Below are positions 36,436 to 46,507 of a stretch of 64,000 nt of DNA, piece by piece. The position numbers were made by a program, and so were the translations under genes. Each line of letters begins with the position of its first letter. Position 1 is the first letter of the stretch. Source of the stretch: Drosophila pseudoobscura (lineage: Eukaryota; Arthropoda; Insecta; Diptera; Drosophilidae); contig NC_046681.1 in assembly GCF_009870125.1 (NCBI RefSeq), positions 26,062,001 through 26,126,000 on the forward strand. Direction: 5' to 3'. The notes under the pieces were generated by a model. It did no database searches. It was not told the DNA's origin and worked only from the letters and a program-made list of their open reading frames with translations.

Positions 36436-37964
36436 CATTGCCGAAGAGAAAAAGAAACTGGGAAACGATCAATACAAGGCACAAAACTATCAGAATGCGC
36501 TCAAACTCTACACGGATGCCATCTCGCTGTGCCCCGACTCGGCGGCGTACTACGGCAACCGGGCTGCCTGCTACATGATGCTCCTCAACTACAATAGCGC
36601 TCTGACGGATGCCCGCAACGCCATCCGAATCGATCCAAGCTTCGAGAAGGCGTACGTACGTGTGGCCAAGTGCTGCCTGGCGCTGGGCGACATCATTGGC
36701 ACGGAGCAGGCCGTGAAGACGGTGGCAGAGCTGAATGCCCAGAGTACGGCTCTCAGCGCCGAACAGCGAGCGGCGCAGAAGCTCCGCCTATTGGAGACGA
36801 CTGTACAGACCAACTACGACTCAAAGTCCTATCGGAACGTGGTCTACTACCTGGATGGTGCCCTGAAGATAGCACCAGCTTCCATTCGGTAAAGTATTTC
36901 GATTAGCACATCACAGATCGATCCCTTCGAGAAACTAACTTTGATCTTTGAACCCTGTATCTTGCAGCTATCGTCTCCTGAAGGCCGAATGTCTGGCCTA
37001 TCTGGGACGCTGCGATGAGGCCTTGGACATTGCCGTAGGCGTGATGAAGCTGGACAGCACCTCTGCAGACGCCATATATGTGCGCGGTCTGTGCCTCTAC
37101 TACACGGACAATCTTGAGAAGGGTATTCTGCACTTTGAGCGCGCTCTGACCCTCGATCCTGACCACCACAAGTCGAAGCAGATGCGCAGCAAGTGCAAAC
37201 AGCTGAAGGAAATGAAGGAGAACGGCAACATGCTGTTCAAGTCGGGCCGGTATCGAGAGGCGCATGTGATCTACACCGATGCTCTGAAGATCGATGAGCA
37301 GAACAAGGACATCAATTCGAAGCTTCTCTACAATCGGGCACTGGTCAACACTCGCATTGGAGCTCTCAGGGAAGCAGTGGCGGATTGCAGCCGCGTCCTG
37401 GAGTTGAATGCTCAGTATCTGAAGGCCTTGCTGCTTCGGGCCCGCTGCCACAATGATCTGGAGAAGTTCGAGGAAGCAGTGGCCGACTATGAGACGGCCC
37501 TCAACCTGGAGAAGACCACTGAGATTAAGCGACTGCTGCGCGATGCCAAGTTTGCCCTGAAGAAATCAAAGCGGAAGGATTACTATAAGATATTGGGGGT
37601 TGGGCGTAATTCAAGCGAGGATGAGATTAAAAAGGCCTACCGTAAGAAGGCACTGGTCCACCATCCGGACAGACATGCCAACAGCAGTGCCGAGGAGCGC
37701 AAGGAGGAGGAGCTGAAGTTCAAGGAGGTGGGCGAGGCCTATGCCATACTGTCAGATGCGCGCAAGAAGGCGAGATACGACAGCGGACAGGATATTGAAG
37801 AGCAAGAGCAGGGTATGTCTCCCATCTAATATATTTTTGTTGGCCATCGGTATACTGATTTATCTATGTTTTCATTTTCAGCTGACTTTGATCCGAATCA
37901 AATGTTCCGGTCGTTCTTCCAATACCAAAACGGACGCAATGCCTCCTTCAACTTTGAGTTTTAG
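36436..37964 (+). CDS. Tpr2: Tpr2 coding exons 2-4: TPR/J-domain co-chaperone (DNAJC7 type)
   Basis: Joined exons are 36436-36888, 36968-37812 and 37882-37964, with GT-AG introns of 79 and 69 bp. With exon 1 the protein is 503 residues. It is a cytosolic co-chaperone that holds Hsp70 and Hsp90 through two TPR domains and stimulates Hsp70 ATPase with its J domain. The first TPR domain (about 45-195) has the carboxylate-clamp residues K50, N54, N85, K115 and R119 ([23 protein letters not shown]). The second TPR domain is about 196-390. The J domain is about 397-466 with HPD at 427-429 ([11 protein letters not shown]). The tail ADFDPNQMF...FNFEF is short and aromatic. Length and layout match animal DNAJC7 (about 500 residues). 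A tandem duplicate follows 1.4 kb downstream in the same orientation. Confidence 0.93.
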
Positions 37965-39081
37965 GCCGAACACCACATCAGCGATGACCACTCACATTCT
38001 GCCTCCACGATGGCCAGCGCCGCGACACACAACAACAGATCGATCCACGCACAAATGGGAATCTTTATTTTGAATTATTTTACATACATAGTATCCATAT
38101 ACCCGCATATATCCGCATAGAGAACACAGATTTTGTGCATGTTTATGAACTGAATTGTTTGATGGGGAAATCGGAAGAACAGAGAACAAAGAGCAAATTT
38201 CTAGTGTATTGTTTCCCACACTGTAAACGTTAGTTTTAATCTCCTATTACATACTGCAGCTGTAGGGTGGCATTCAAACAGTTTAACAAAATTTTCAAAT
38301 ATATGTCAAAATATTTCAAAACTAAACGAGAGGCCTGTGAATGTGTGTCATTTAACTAAATTCCTATATAGAGTTCTTTGGCCCGGCGAGCCATATGCGA
38401 GCCGTGCCTGTGCGTGTGTGCGTGCGTCTGTGCATTCAAATTACATAGAGGAATAACTGATTTATTAATAATTAAACAATGCGTAGGCCTTATCGTGTAG
38501 CCAACATTATTTTGTAATCTTTAAGCCAGACACTTAAGTTGTATTTTTAAGTTACAATCAACACCACAAAAAAAAACCAAAACAAAACAAAACAAAAACG
38601 ATGTTAAACACACACAAAACAAAACGACATACACTTTGTAGCGATTTCAGTTTAATTCTAGTTCTGATGTAATTATAAATTGAGAGAATTATATGTGAAG
38701 CAGAAGGGCATCAAGTAAAAATCGTAATCAACCAGTAATGGATGTGTATATTTTGGGATTGTAAAAACGTGAAGACATACAGAGCAAAATATGAATGGAA
38801 CGCACGGTCTCTTGAATTGAGCGGGCAGCGGAGTATCCAAGTTCTGGATTGCATAGAGATTGTGCACAAACATCAGCAAAGGGGTCGGCTTTTTGCTTCA
38901 AACAATGCCTTATATATATACATATATATAACTATTTTTGTGCCAGAAGGGTTTTTATTATTGCCGTACATAGAATGGAGTATGGAGTACTTTTGCTTTT
39001 ATTTTCCATTTACTTCAAATTTGATTTGAAATCGGCGCCATTCAACGTTTTTTTGCAGCCCTAGTCCGGTGTCGATGATCC
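37965..39081. other. Tpr2 3' UTR and spacer to the duplicate
   Basis: AT-rich non-coding DNA. It should include the Tpr2 3' UTR (a run of A/C repeats near 38560-38630). I see no additional gene. The frames at 38742-39064 look like random AT-rich sequence. Confidence 0.6.
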
Positions 39082-39089
39082 TATCGATA
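39082..39089. promoter_or_regulatory. DRE (TATCGATA) upstream of the Tpr2 duplicate
   Basis: This is a perfect DREF-binding element, a frequent core component of Drosophila housekeeping promoters. It is flanked by two half-like GTCGATGAT/ATCGAC sequences. It lies 314 bp before the ATG at 39403 of the duplicated Tpr2-like gene and probably belongs to its promoter. It is not one of the motif types seen upstream of Tpr2 itself. Confidence 0.5.
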
Positions 39090-39402
39090 CTATCGACTGT
39101 TCAAAAATCTGACGGAGGACACGGAAACACTATAAAATACCATTAAATTAATATACTGTATTATAGGTTTAGTCATGTCCTCTTATATAGTACCGCTAGA
39201 TAAGGTTGACCGCCTAGCTCTCATAACAAGTAATCCCATCATTCGATCTATCGGACATTTTCTCAACCATCACTATACATTTTGACATCGACGATTTGGC
39301 AACCCTAGCGTTGAGCGCGTTGTTGTCAAAATAGGGCAGTGCCATCTTGGTCAAGAGGAAAGAAAAAAAAGTTCAGTGAGGAAGATAATAATTATATATA
39401 CG

Positions 39403-41178
39403 ATGGAAATTAAGTAAGTCCCGCAAACACCGAATAATGGGATTGACCAAACTGTTCGTTTTCGCTATTTTGTCTAGTTGCAACATTCCTTACAAGAAGA
39501 AGAGAGTTGATGATGAAAACGATGAAAATAAAGCTCCGAACTACCAAAATGTGTGCAAACTCAACAAGAATGACTCTACGACCCCAGAAGAGCAACAGGA
39601 ACACGGGGACCACAAGGGGGGCGATCCTCCAGCAGCAAAACTAGCACGGTGGGGGCAGACAAATCATTTGATTTCTTTCTGTGAAGATCCAACGACTGAC
39701 CAAGTAAACTGCTTCATTTTCATCATTACAGCATTGCTAGTCAGAAAAATAGACTTGGATTCGAGCAATATGAGGCAAACAACTACCAGAATGCGCTCAA
39801 TTTCTACAAAGACGCCATCTCGCTGTGTCCCGACTCGGCCTTGTATCACTACAATCGCGGGAGCATGTACGAGTATCTCCAAGACTTCAATAGTGCTCTG
39901 ACGGATGCCCGCAACGCCATCCGATTGGATCCAAGCTTCGGGAAGGCGTACGTCCTTGTGGCCAGGTGCTGCCTGGCGCTGGGTGATCTCATTGTCTTGG
40001 AGCAGGTCGTGAAGACGGCGGAGGTGAATGCCCAAACTACGCATGCCAGCATACAGCCGCTGGTGCAGCATTTCCAACAGTTGGACGCGGCCATACAGAC
40101 CAACTACGACCAGAAGGCCTATCGAAAAGTGGTCTACTACCTGGATAGTGCTCTGAACCAGTCACCATTTTGCATTCGGTAAAGTATTTCGCTTAACGCA
40201 TCACAGATCCTTGCGGGAACTAAATTGGATGGTTCCTTTTCTCTTGTAGATATCGTCTCCTGAAGGCCGAATGTCTGGCCTATCTAGGGAGCTGCGATGA
40301 GGCCTTGGACATTGCCGTGGACGTGATGAAGATGGACAGCACCTCTGCGGACGCCATATATGTGCGCGGTCTGTGCCTCTACTACACGGACAATCTTGAG
40401 AAGGGTATTCTGCACTTTGAGAGCGCTCTGATCCTCGATCCCGACCACTACAAGTCGAAGCAGATGCGCAGCAAGTGCAAAAAGCTGAAGGAAATGAAGG
40501 AGAACGCCAACATGCTGTTCCAGTCGGGGCGGTATCGTGAGGCGCATGAGATCTACACCGATGCTCTGATGATCGATGAGCAGAACAAGGACATCAATTC
40601 GAAGCTTCTCTACAATCGGGCACTGGTCAACACTCGCATTGGAGCTCTCAGGGAAGCAGTGGCGGATTGCAACCGCGTCCTGGAGTTGAATGCTCAGTAT
40701 CTGAAGGCCTTGCTGCTTCGGGCCCGCTGCCACAAGGATCTCGAGAATTTCGAGGAGGCTGTGGCCGACTATGAGACGGCCCTCAACCTGGAGAACACCA
40801 CCGAGATTGAGCAATTGCTGAGCGATGCTAAGTTTGCCCTGAAGAAATCAATGCTAAGAGATTACTATACGATATTGGGGATTGGGCAGAATGTATCTCA
40901 TGAGGAAATTAAAAAGGCCTACCACAAGAAGGCTCTGGAGCATCATCCGGACAGACATTCCACCAGCAGTGTCGAGAAGCGCAAGGAGGAGGAGCTGAAG
41001 TTCAAGGAGGTGGGCGAGGCCTATGCCATACTGTCGGATGCGAACAAGAAGGCGAGTTACGACAACGGACAGGATATTGAAGAGCAAGAGCAGGGTATAC
41101 CTCCCATCTATCCATAGCCATCAATTTTCTAATTTCACTTTGTGTTTCCTTGCAGATAACTTTGCTCGAAATGAGTGA
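39403..41178 (+). CDS. Tpr2 tandem duplicate (diverged TPR/J-domain protein)
   Basis: Five exons are proposed: 39403-39413, 39478-39648, 39732-40178, 40250-41094 and 41156-41178, giving 498 residues. The last three correspond to Tpr2 exons 2-4 with the same splice phases, and exon 4 has exactly the same length (845 nt). The N-terminus ([20 protein letters not shown]) is unrelated to that of Tpr2 and contains a KKKR cluster. The TPR1 exon is about 60% identical by eye and the TPR2+J exon about 87%. Three of five TPR1 clamp residues are changed (N67, F71, L136 instead of Lys, Asn, Arg). The J domain keeps HPD at 442-444. The tail is cut to DNFARNE by a stop where Tpr2 has Met. AATAAA lies at 41220. 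The exon 2 donor (GTGGGG) is weak, so the 5' part is less certain than the rest. Confidence 0.85.
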
Positions 41179-43789
41179 ATCCGAAGTCAATGTCGAAATT
41201 AATATTACAAAAGAAACATAATAAAAATAATAATATATGTATATGCATATATACAAAAGAATAAAAATAAACAAAATTAAAATCTACTAATATTATATAT
41301 GTATTTTTACAAAGAGTAAATTAATTAGTTAGTAAATCACATGAAGATGATGTTGCAATGAAGGTTGATAGATGTTGCGAATTAGGTGAATTCATACAAG
41401 ATGCGATTTACGTAGTTTGCTGTGTTTATCTACATAATTCGTGTAGAGTGCATGTCAAAAGCATGTACGGACATGTAAATGTGCGAGCAGCGTGCAAAAA
41501 ATTTAAAAAATAACTATAAAATGTAAATAAATCAATTAAATTAAAGTAAAATATATTAAAATATATATGCGTTTTTTTCTGTGTATTTTACCGCAACAGA
41601 AATGCGTTAATGTGTTTTTTAACATTACTAATATAAAATATTCCAATTGGCAAATATATTTTGCCCGGGTCCGTTCAAAAGTCTGGTTTTGCAACCTATA
41701 CAAGCCTGTTTTGTTTTAACCAATATAATACCAGTATTCAATCAAATGAAACAAAACCATTTAGCTATTACAATGCTTGTCAGACAAATAGGTACACACA
41801 TTTATTTTTACGTTTTTTTTTTATATCTGTTATCTGTTCTTGTACACACTCACAAAAAAACCCATTTTCGGTTTACCTTCCATGCACACTCGCACAGAAC
41901 ACACTCTTGCACACCACCACACATCGATGCCAAACAAATTCTTGCTAATTTTACAGACAATTAATTTATATATTGTATTGTATTTTTTTACACTTGACTT
42001 TTTGTTTTACGGTTTGGACTTTTTTGTTGTTGCTTTTTCACTAGACTAATGTAAAAACTACGGCTAAAAAAACGCAGCAACAGCAAAAGCCGAAGCTGCA
42101 TTTCATCATCATCATCATAATCATCATCATCTCTATCTCTTTCTCTCATTTAGGTGACTAACTAATTTGCCCATATTTTTATTAGGTATACATTTATATA
42201 TATAGTATTTGTAATTTATATAAATTAATTCAATGTTGTTTCTCTCTTCTTCTCTTCTTTCTTTCTCCTTTTTCTTTTTTTTCTGCTCGCTCTGCTTTGC
42301 ATACAAAAATAAAAACTACTTAAATATTATGCAAAAATCATTACGACCTACGAAAAAATTTACGATAAAACATAAACGGAAAAAAAAATAATTAAAATAC
42401 ATTTCCTTTTACAACAATATTTATAATAGTGTATTTTTTGTTTAACTTTAGTTTCCATTGGTTTTTTCTTCTTTTTTTTTATATATCTTATTTGTTGGTT
42501 TTTTTATTCTTCAACAAACTAGTGACGACAAATATTTGTATAACATAAGGTAAAAATTATTTTGTGGTATTTTTCTGTTGGTTGGTTTCAGTTTTTTGTT
42601 GTTGTTGTTGTTGTTGGGTTTTGGATTGCTGTGTTCTGCGACGACCAGACTTATGTGACTAACGAAACATTTCTGTTTCAAAATAAGGTACAATGATATA
42701 CACTATATATATATATATAGTTTCCATTTACATATACATACATACATACATATATCCATAGACAGATACATGTATACATAGCTGTTTAATATAGGTTTTA
42801 CAAGTGCCTTTCTGCATCAATCAGCTCTTTCGGAACATGAGTTTTCCTTTTTAGTAATTCCCCTTCCTTGTCTTTCTCTTAGAGCGAGGTGTATGTCGGT
42901 AGGGGTTCGGCTCTGGTAGCTAGAAGTGCCTAGAAGTGGACGAGCGAGTGTGTGTGACCCAAGAATCTAGCTATAAACATGGCAAAATGCTTTACAGGAT
43001 CTGTTCCGTTCCTCCCGTCAGCCCCCGTCAGGGGCGTTCCCTTCGTCTTTCTATGGTCTATGTAAAAGTGTATTTCATGTGTAATACTGAGATTCTGCTA
43101 GCTAGATGTCTCAGGTATATGCGCGCCCCACCTACCGTTTCCCCGATCCACTCTAACCCTCTCTAAACTATTATACGATCTATGTATTTTATGTATTTCG
43201 TTATTTAATATTGAAGCACAAACATAAAAAAATAAAAAAAAAAAACAAAAAATAAACAACTATTGTTTTTGCAGCCCCCCAAGAACCGAATAGAAAGTAA
43301 CTTTGGTTTGTGTTTCATTTGCTTATTGTTTTGTTTCGCTTTTCAAACGGGGACGATGCCTAATGCCGCGTCTCCCTCTCGTGTAAGTACCTTTTCTCTA
43401 ACCTTTCTATAGCTTTCCCCTAAGTAACGCTGCCCCTCGTCTCGTCCTTTGTACAAGTGGTGTGTGACCCCCTTCGATTCGTGGGGGAATCCTGGCGCAG
43501 AACTAAAAATAAATTGTACTGTTTTTGTATTTTGTTTGTTGTTGTTTGTTGGTTGTTTGTTGGTTGTTTGTTGGTTTGCTTTGACTATTTCTTTATAAAT
43601 GGAATTTCGTTGCATTTATTTGCCATGCTCTGACCGCAAGTGTCCCCGCCCCGCCGTGCCGTAGCCCAGGCCCAGACCGAGACCGAGACCCAGGCCCATC
43701 ATCGGTGTCCCGCCCGTCGTCCCAGTCCCAGTCCCAGCCGCAGCTGTTGTACTCGTCGTCGCGGTCGTCCACTTCTTGAGGCGCCACTG
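41179..43789. other. Convergent spacer between the Tpr2 duplicate and the MADF-BESS gene
   Basis: This stretch is AT-rich and low-complexity. It holds AATAAA signals for the duplicate at 41220 and 41260 and TATA/CATA repeats near 41230-41260 and 42700-42760. ATC repeats lie at 42104-42130 and a GTT run at 42596-42615. On the minus strand an AATAAA at 43620-43615 lies about 170 nt after the MADF-BESS stop. No coding sequence is supportable. Confidence 0.6.
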
Positions 43790-45136
43790 TCACTTGGGCA
43801 GGATCCGTGCCGTGCGCTCCAGCTCGTTGAACTGTCCGTAGTAGAGGACCTCGCTGATCAGCTTCTCGGCAATGATCCGCTGGGTGCGGTCCATCGTCCG
43901 CAGCTTCATCGACACATTGGAGCCCACGAAATCGCAGTCGTCGCGGCTCAGGCTTTCCGCATAGAAGGCGGTGGCTGCCGCCGCTGCCGCTGCCGCCGAG
44001 CTGGCATCCTGGGCCGAAACACTGCTCTTAACGTGGCCTGGACTGGCGGCCGATTCAGTGGCCTCATCGTTGTCCGCCTCCTCGCCGTCGGACATGCTCT
44101 CCCGAGAGCTGAGCAGAGAGTTCATCAGCATATGGCCGGCGGCACTGGAGGCAGCCGTCAGCTTCCTCATGTTCAGGGGCATGGCTGTCGCCGAGGTGGT
44201 GGTGCCGCTGCGTGGCGGCAGGACGAAGGCTCCGAAGTTGGCCTTGGCCTGGGCCGCCACCCGCAGGTCCTGGGCCATGTCCAGCGGCAGGCGGCTCTCC
44301 TCGCCCGCCGAACTGTAGGAACGATGCGATTCGAGGGCTGGTGGGGCGACGGCTCCCGTCACTGCGCCACCCACGGGCTGGCCATGAAAGTAGTCCACCA
44401 TCTCCTGCTTGATGTCCAGCTCATCCGAATGATGGCCATGGTGCGGATGGTGTGGATGGGACTGCTGGGAGGCCTGCTGCTGCTGCTGCTGCTGCTGTTG
44501 CTGCTGCTGCAGATGGTGCGGATGTACGTGCGGATGGAGGAGCTGCTCGTGCGCCTGGCGGGGCGTGGAGGCTCTTACCGCCGCCGGACTGGATAGCAGA
44601 TGATTCTTGTGCGCCTCGTGCATATTGGTGTTGGGTATGGGACTGGATCCCGCTTCGCTCAAGGGCCCCCGCTCTGCGGGATCGCTACCGGGATCGTTGG
44701 CGTCTCGACTGCTGCCTCCTCCTCCTCCTCCGCCGGGGCCACCGCCAGGTCCGCCACTTGTCGCGGAGTGAGGTGACCGGCGTTCCACTTTGGCCGCCAG
44801 TTGCCCCAGCGCTGCCGCCGCCGCTGCATCCTCCTTGTTGTTGTTGTCCTCGTTGTCGGAGGTGTCCATGGTTTTGTGGGGACTCGGCTGGAACTCGCTG
44901 CTGCTGCTACCCGGCCCGCCGCCAGCATAGGGGGTACCCGCATTTCCGTACGCCATGGGCAAGGGTACTCTCAGTTGTTGCTGCTGCTGCTGGGATGCAG
45001 ACCCCACTCCTCCTCCGGCACTGCCACCACGATCGCTGCCCGCGGACCCTGATATCGGCGGCGAGTACTGGCCCGCCGTATTCCAGCTGTCCAGCGTTTG
45101 GCTGTTCGCTATCAGCATGGGTATGTTGAGGCCCAT
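43790..45136 (-). CDS. CG5953: MADF-BESS gene, exon 2: low-complexity linker and BESS motif
   Basis: This 449-codon terminal exon includes the stop. It starts exactly after the acceptor CTGCAG (45142-45137) in phase 0, matching exon 1. It carries Gly/Ser-, Ala-, Gln- and His-rich linkers and an acidic Asn-rich patch (TSDNEDNNNKED). A sumoylation-like IKQE site follows (DELDIKQEM). The BESS motif lies near the C-terminus of the joined protein (about 668-708), with CDFVGSNVSMKLRTMDRTQ and AEKLISEVLYYGQF. BESS motifs mediate protein-protein contacts of MADF factors. The exon begins with ATG, so a BESS-only protein from an internal promoter is conceivable. The symbol CG5953 is from memory of the D. 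melanogaster MADF-BESS gene next to Tpr2 and should be treated as tentative. Confidence 0.85.
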   Translation of the reverse strand: MGLNIPMLIANSQTLDSWNTAGQYSPPISGSAGSDRGGSAGGGVGSASQQQQQQLRVPLPMAYGNAGTPYAGGGPGSSSSEFQPSPHKTMDTSDNEDNNNKEDAAAAAALGQLAAKVERRSPHSATSGGPGGGPGGGGGGGSSRDANDPGSDPAERGPLSEAGSSPIPNTNMHEAHKNHLLSSPAAVRASTPRQAHEQLLHPHVHPHHLQQQQQQQQQQQQASQQSHPHHPHHGHHSDELDIKQEMVDYFHGQPVGGAVTGAVAPPALESHRSYSSAGEESRLPLDMAQDLRVAAQAKANFGAFVLPPRSGTTTSATAMPLNMRKLTAASSAAGHMLMNSLLSSRESMSDGEEADNDEATESAASPGHVKSSVSAQDASSAAAAAAAATAFYAESLSRDDCDFVGSNVSMKLRTMDRTQRIIAEKLISEVLYYGQFNELERTARILPK

Positions 45137-46296
45137 CTGCAGGAGAGAAAAAAGACAAGCAAAACTTCCAGATAAGAGCTTTTCAATCGCGCGTCGCGTT
45201 CCAAAGGTTCCTCCCCGTCATCGTCATCGTGACGCCGTCTAAAAAGGTTTGCCCCATACGCGATAAGAACCCTAGACCCAGACCTACTTAAGAATCAAAG
45301 ACCCCACCATAAAGATTTACTCAATGAAAATGAGTTTGGAAAATCCAACAAAAAGAAAAAAATAAGAGTCCAAGGATATATCCATTTATGTATATAAATT
45401 AGATCGATCGCCCCGACTGTAAATCAGAAGATATACATATAAGATATTTAAGTATATTTTATGGTTCTGTTACACGTGTCGCGCGTCATACAACAGCGCT
45501 TGTCGGTGGAAGTCTTCTACGCATTACAAGCCTTAGCATTGCACGTCAATGTCCCAATAATTCTCTTCGCTTTTACAGTATTTGCTAAATAAATGTGTGA
45601 AAGAATACCCCTCTTAAAAGATAGATCCCCCGTTCTAGTAATCATAAAGAATATTCTGTTTCTCTTTGTTGTGATATATGACAGATATTTTATCTTCATT
45701 CGTTATCTTCCTTTGCGAAGAGGAGTTGATAATATACTCGAAAGTATGTCGAAGGTTGAATCTAATAAATTCTTGAGATTGCAAGAAGCACAAGTCTTGA
45801 AAAATCTACTATAACGATGACAGCATTCACATGAATGAGAAATTAATGAATCATGTTGGATTCAACACCAAAAAAAACTGCATTTCATTGAAGTTTCAGT
45901 TTGAGGAATATTTTTTGTACTGATAAGAGCTCAACAAAAAAAATCTCCCTCTTGAGAGTGATGGATGTATTCATCCTATCTTATCTATTAACCTCCTCAG
46001 AATTTACCATAATCTTTCACACGCTGCTAGTCCTAATATCACATTCATTTGCATACAATATTATTCCATTCCATTCCATTAAAATTAATTAATTAAATTT
46101 CAAATTCGATTTGCATCTTGCATAAAAATCTTTACCGTTGGGAACCCCAAGAATACAGCATTGATGTCTGTGGAATTGTTTATATCCGAATCAGGAATAA
46201 TTATTTTGGAAATTCTTATTGTTTTTGTCGGAACATTCCAATGTCGGTCAAAAGCCTCTCTCCTAATGTGGCTTTTTTTATACTCATTGATCTGCT

Positions 46297-46350
46297 AATT
46301 CTCTGGGCAAAAAGATCGAAGAAGATAATTCTCTGGGCAAAAAGATCGAA
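46297..46350. repeat. 30-bp tandem duplication
   Basis: The 24-bp core AATTCTCTGGGCAAAAAGAT... is repeated exactly with a 30-bp period (46297 and 46327). A partial GATCGAAG follows, next to a TATATACCCTT terminus-like motif at 46363-46372. Confidence 0.75.
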
Positions 46351-46364
46351 GATCGAAGTGCTAT

Positions 46365-46507
46365 ATACCCTTGTCGAGAGATCGATGGATCCAAAATGTC
46401 TCTGAGATTTGTAGCTATGTAGCTTTTTCGTTTGTTATTTATCATTTAATCAAATAGTCACCATTCTCTTTCCTAAAATAATCATACCTTCCCTCAACAA
46501 AGGGTAT
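46365..46507. mobile_element. Possible short inverted-repeat remnant (ATACCCTT...AAGGGTAT)
   Basis: An 8-bp inverted repeat, ATACCCTT at 46365-46372 and AAGGGTAT at 46500-46507, brackets 143 bp. Similar ATACCC/GGGTAT ends bound segments at 50248-50685 and 61787-61920. Such ends recall the DINE-1/INE-1 type repeats common in Drosophila, but the interior is not recognisable here. Confidence 0.25.

Noticed and set aside
36903..37451. Minus-strand ORFs over the Tpr2 exons (also 40284-40814)
   Set aside because: These are antisense shadows. Both copies show the same shadow because the coding strand is conserved.
39437..39477. Alternative start [14 protein letters not shown] giving the Tpr2 duplicate a signal peptide
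   Set aside because: The hydrophobic run is the pyrimidine tract of a good 64-bp GT-AG intron. An ER-targeted Tpr2 copy would be biologically odd. It is kept in mind because the frame is open.
43640..44596. 318-codon plus-strand ORF (and 53564-54544)
   Set aside because: These are antisense shadows of the MADF-BESS exons with His/Arg/Leu bias from GC-rich coding.
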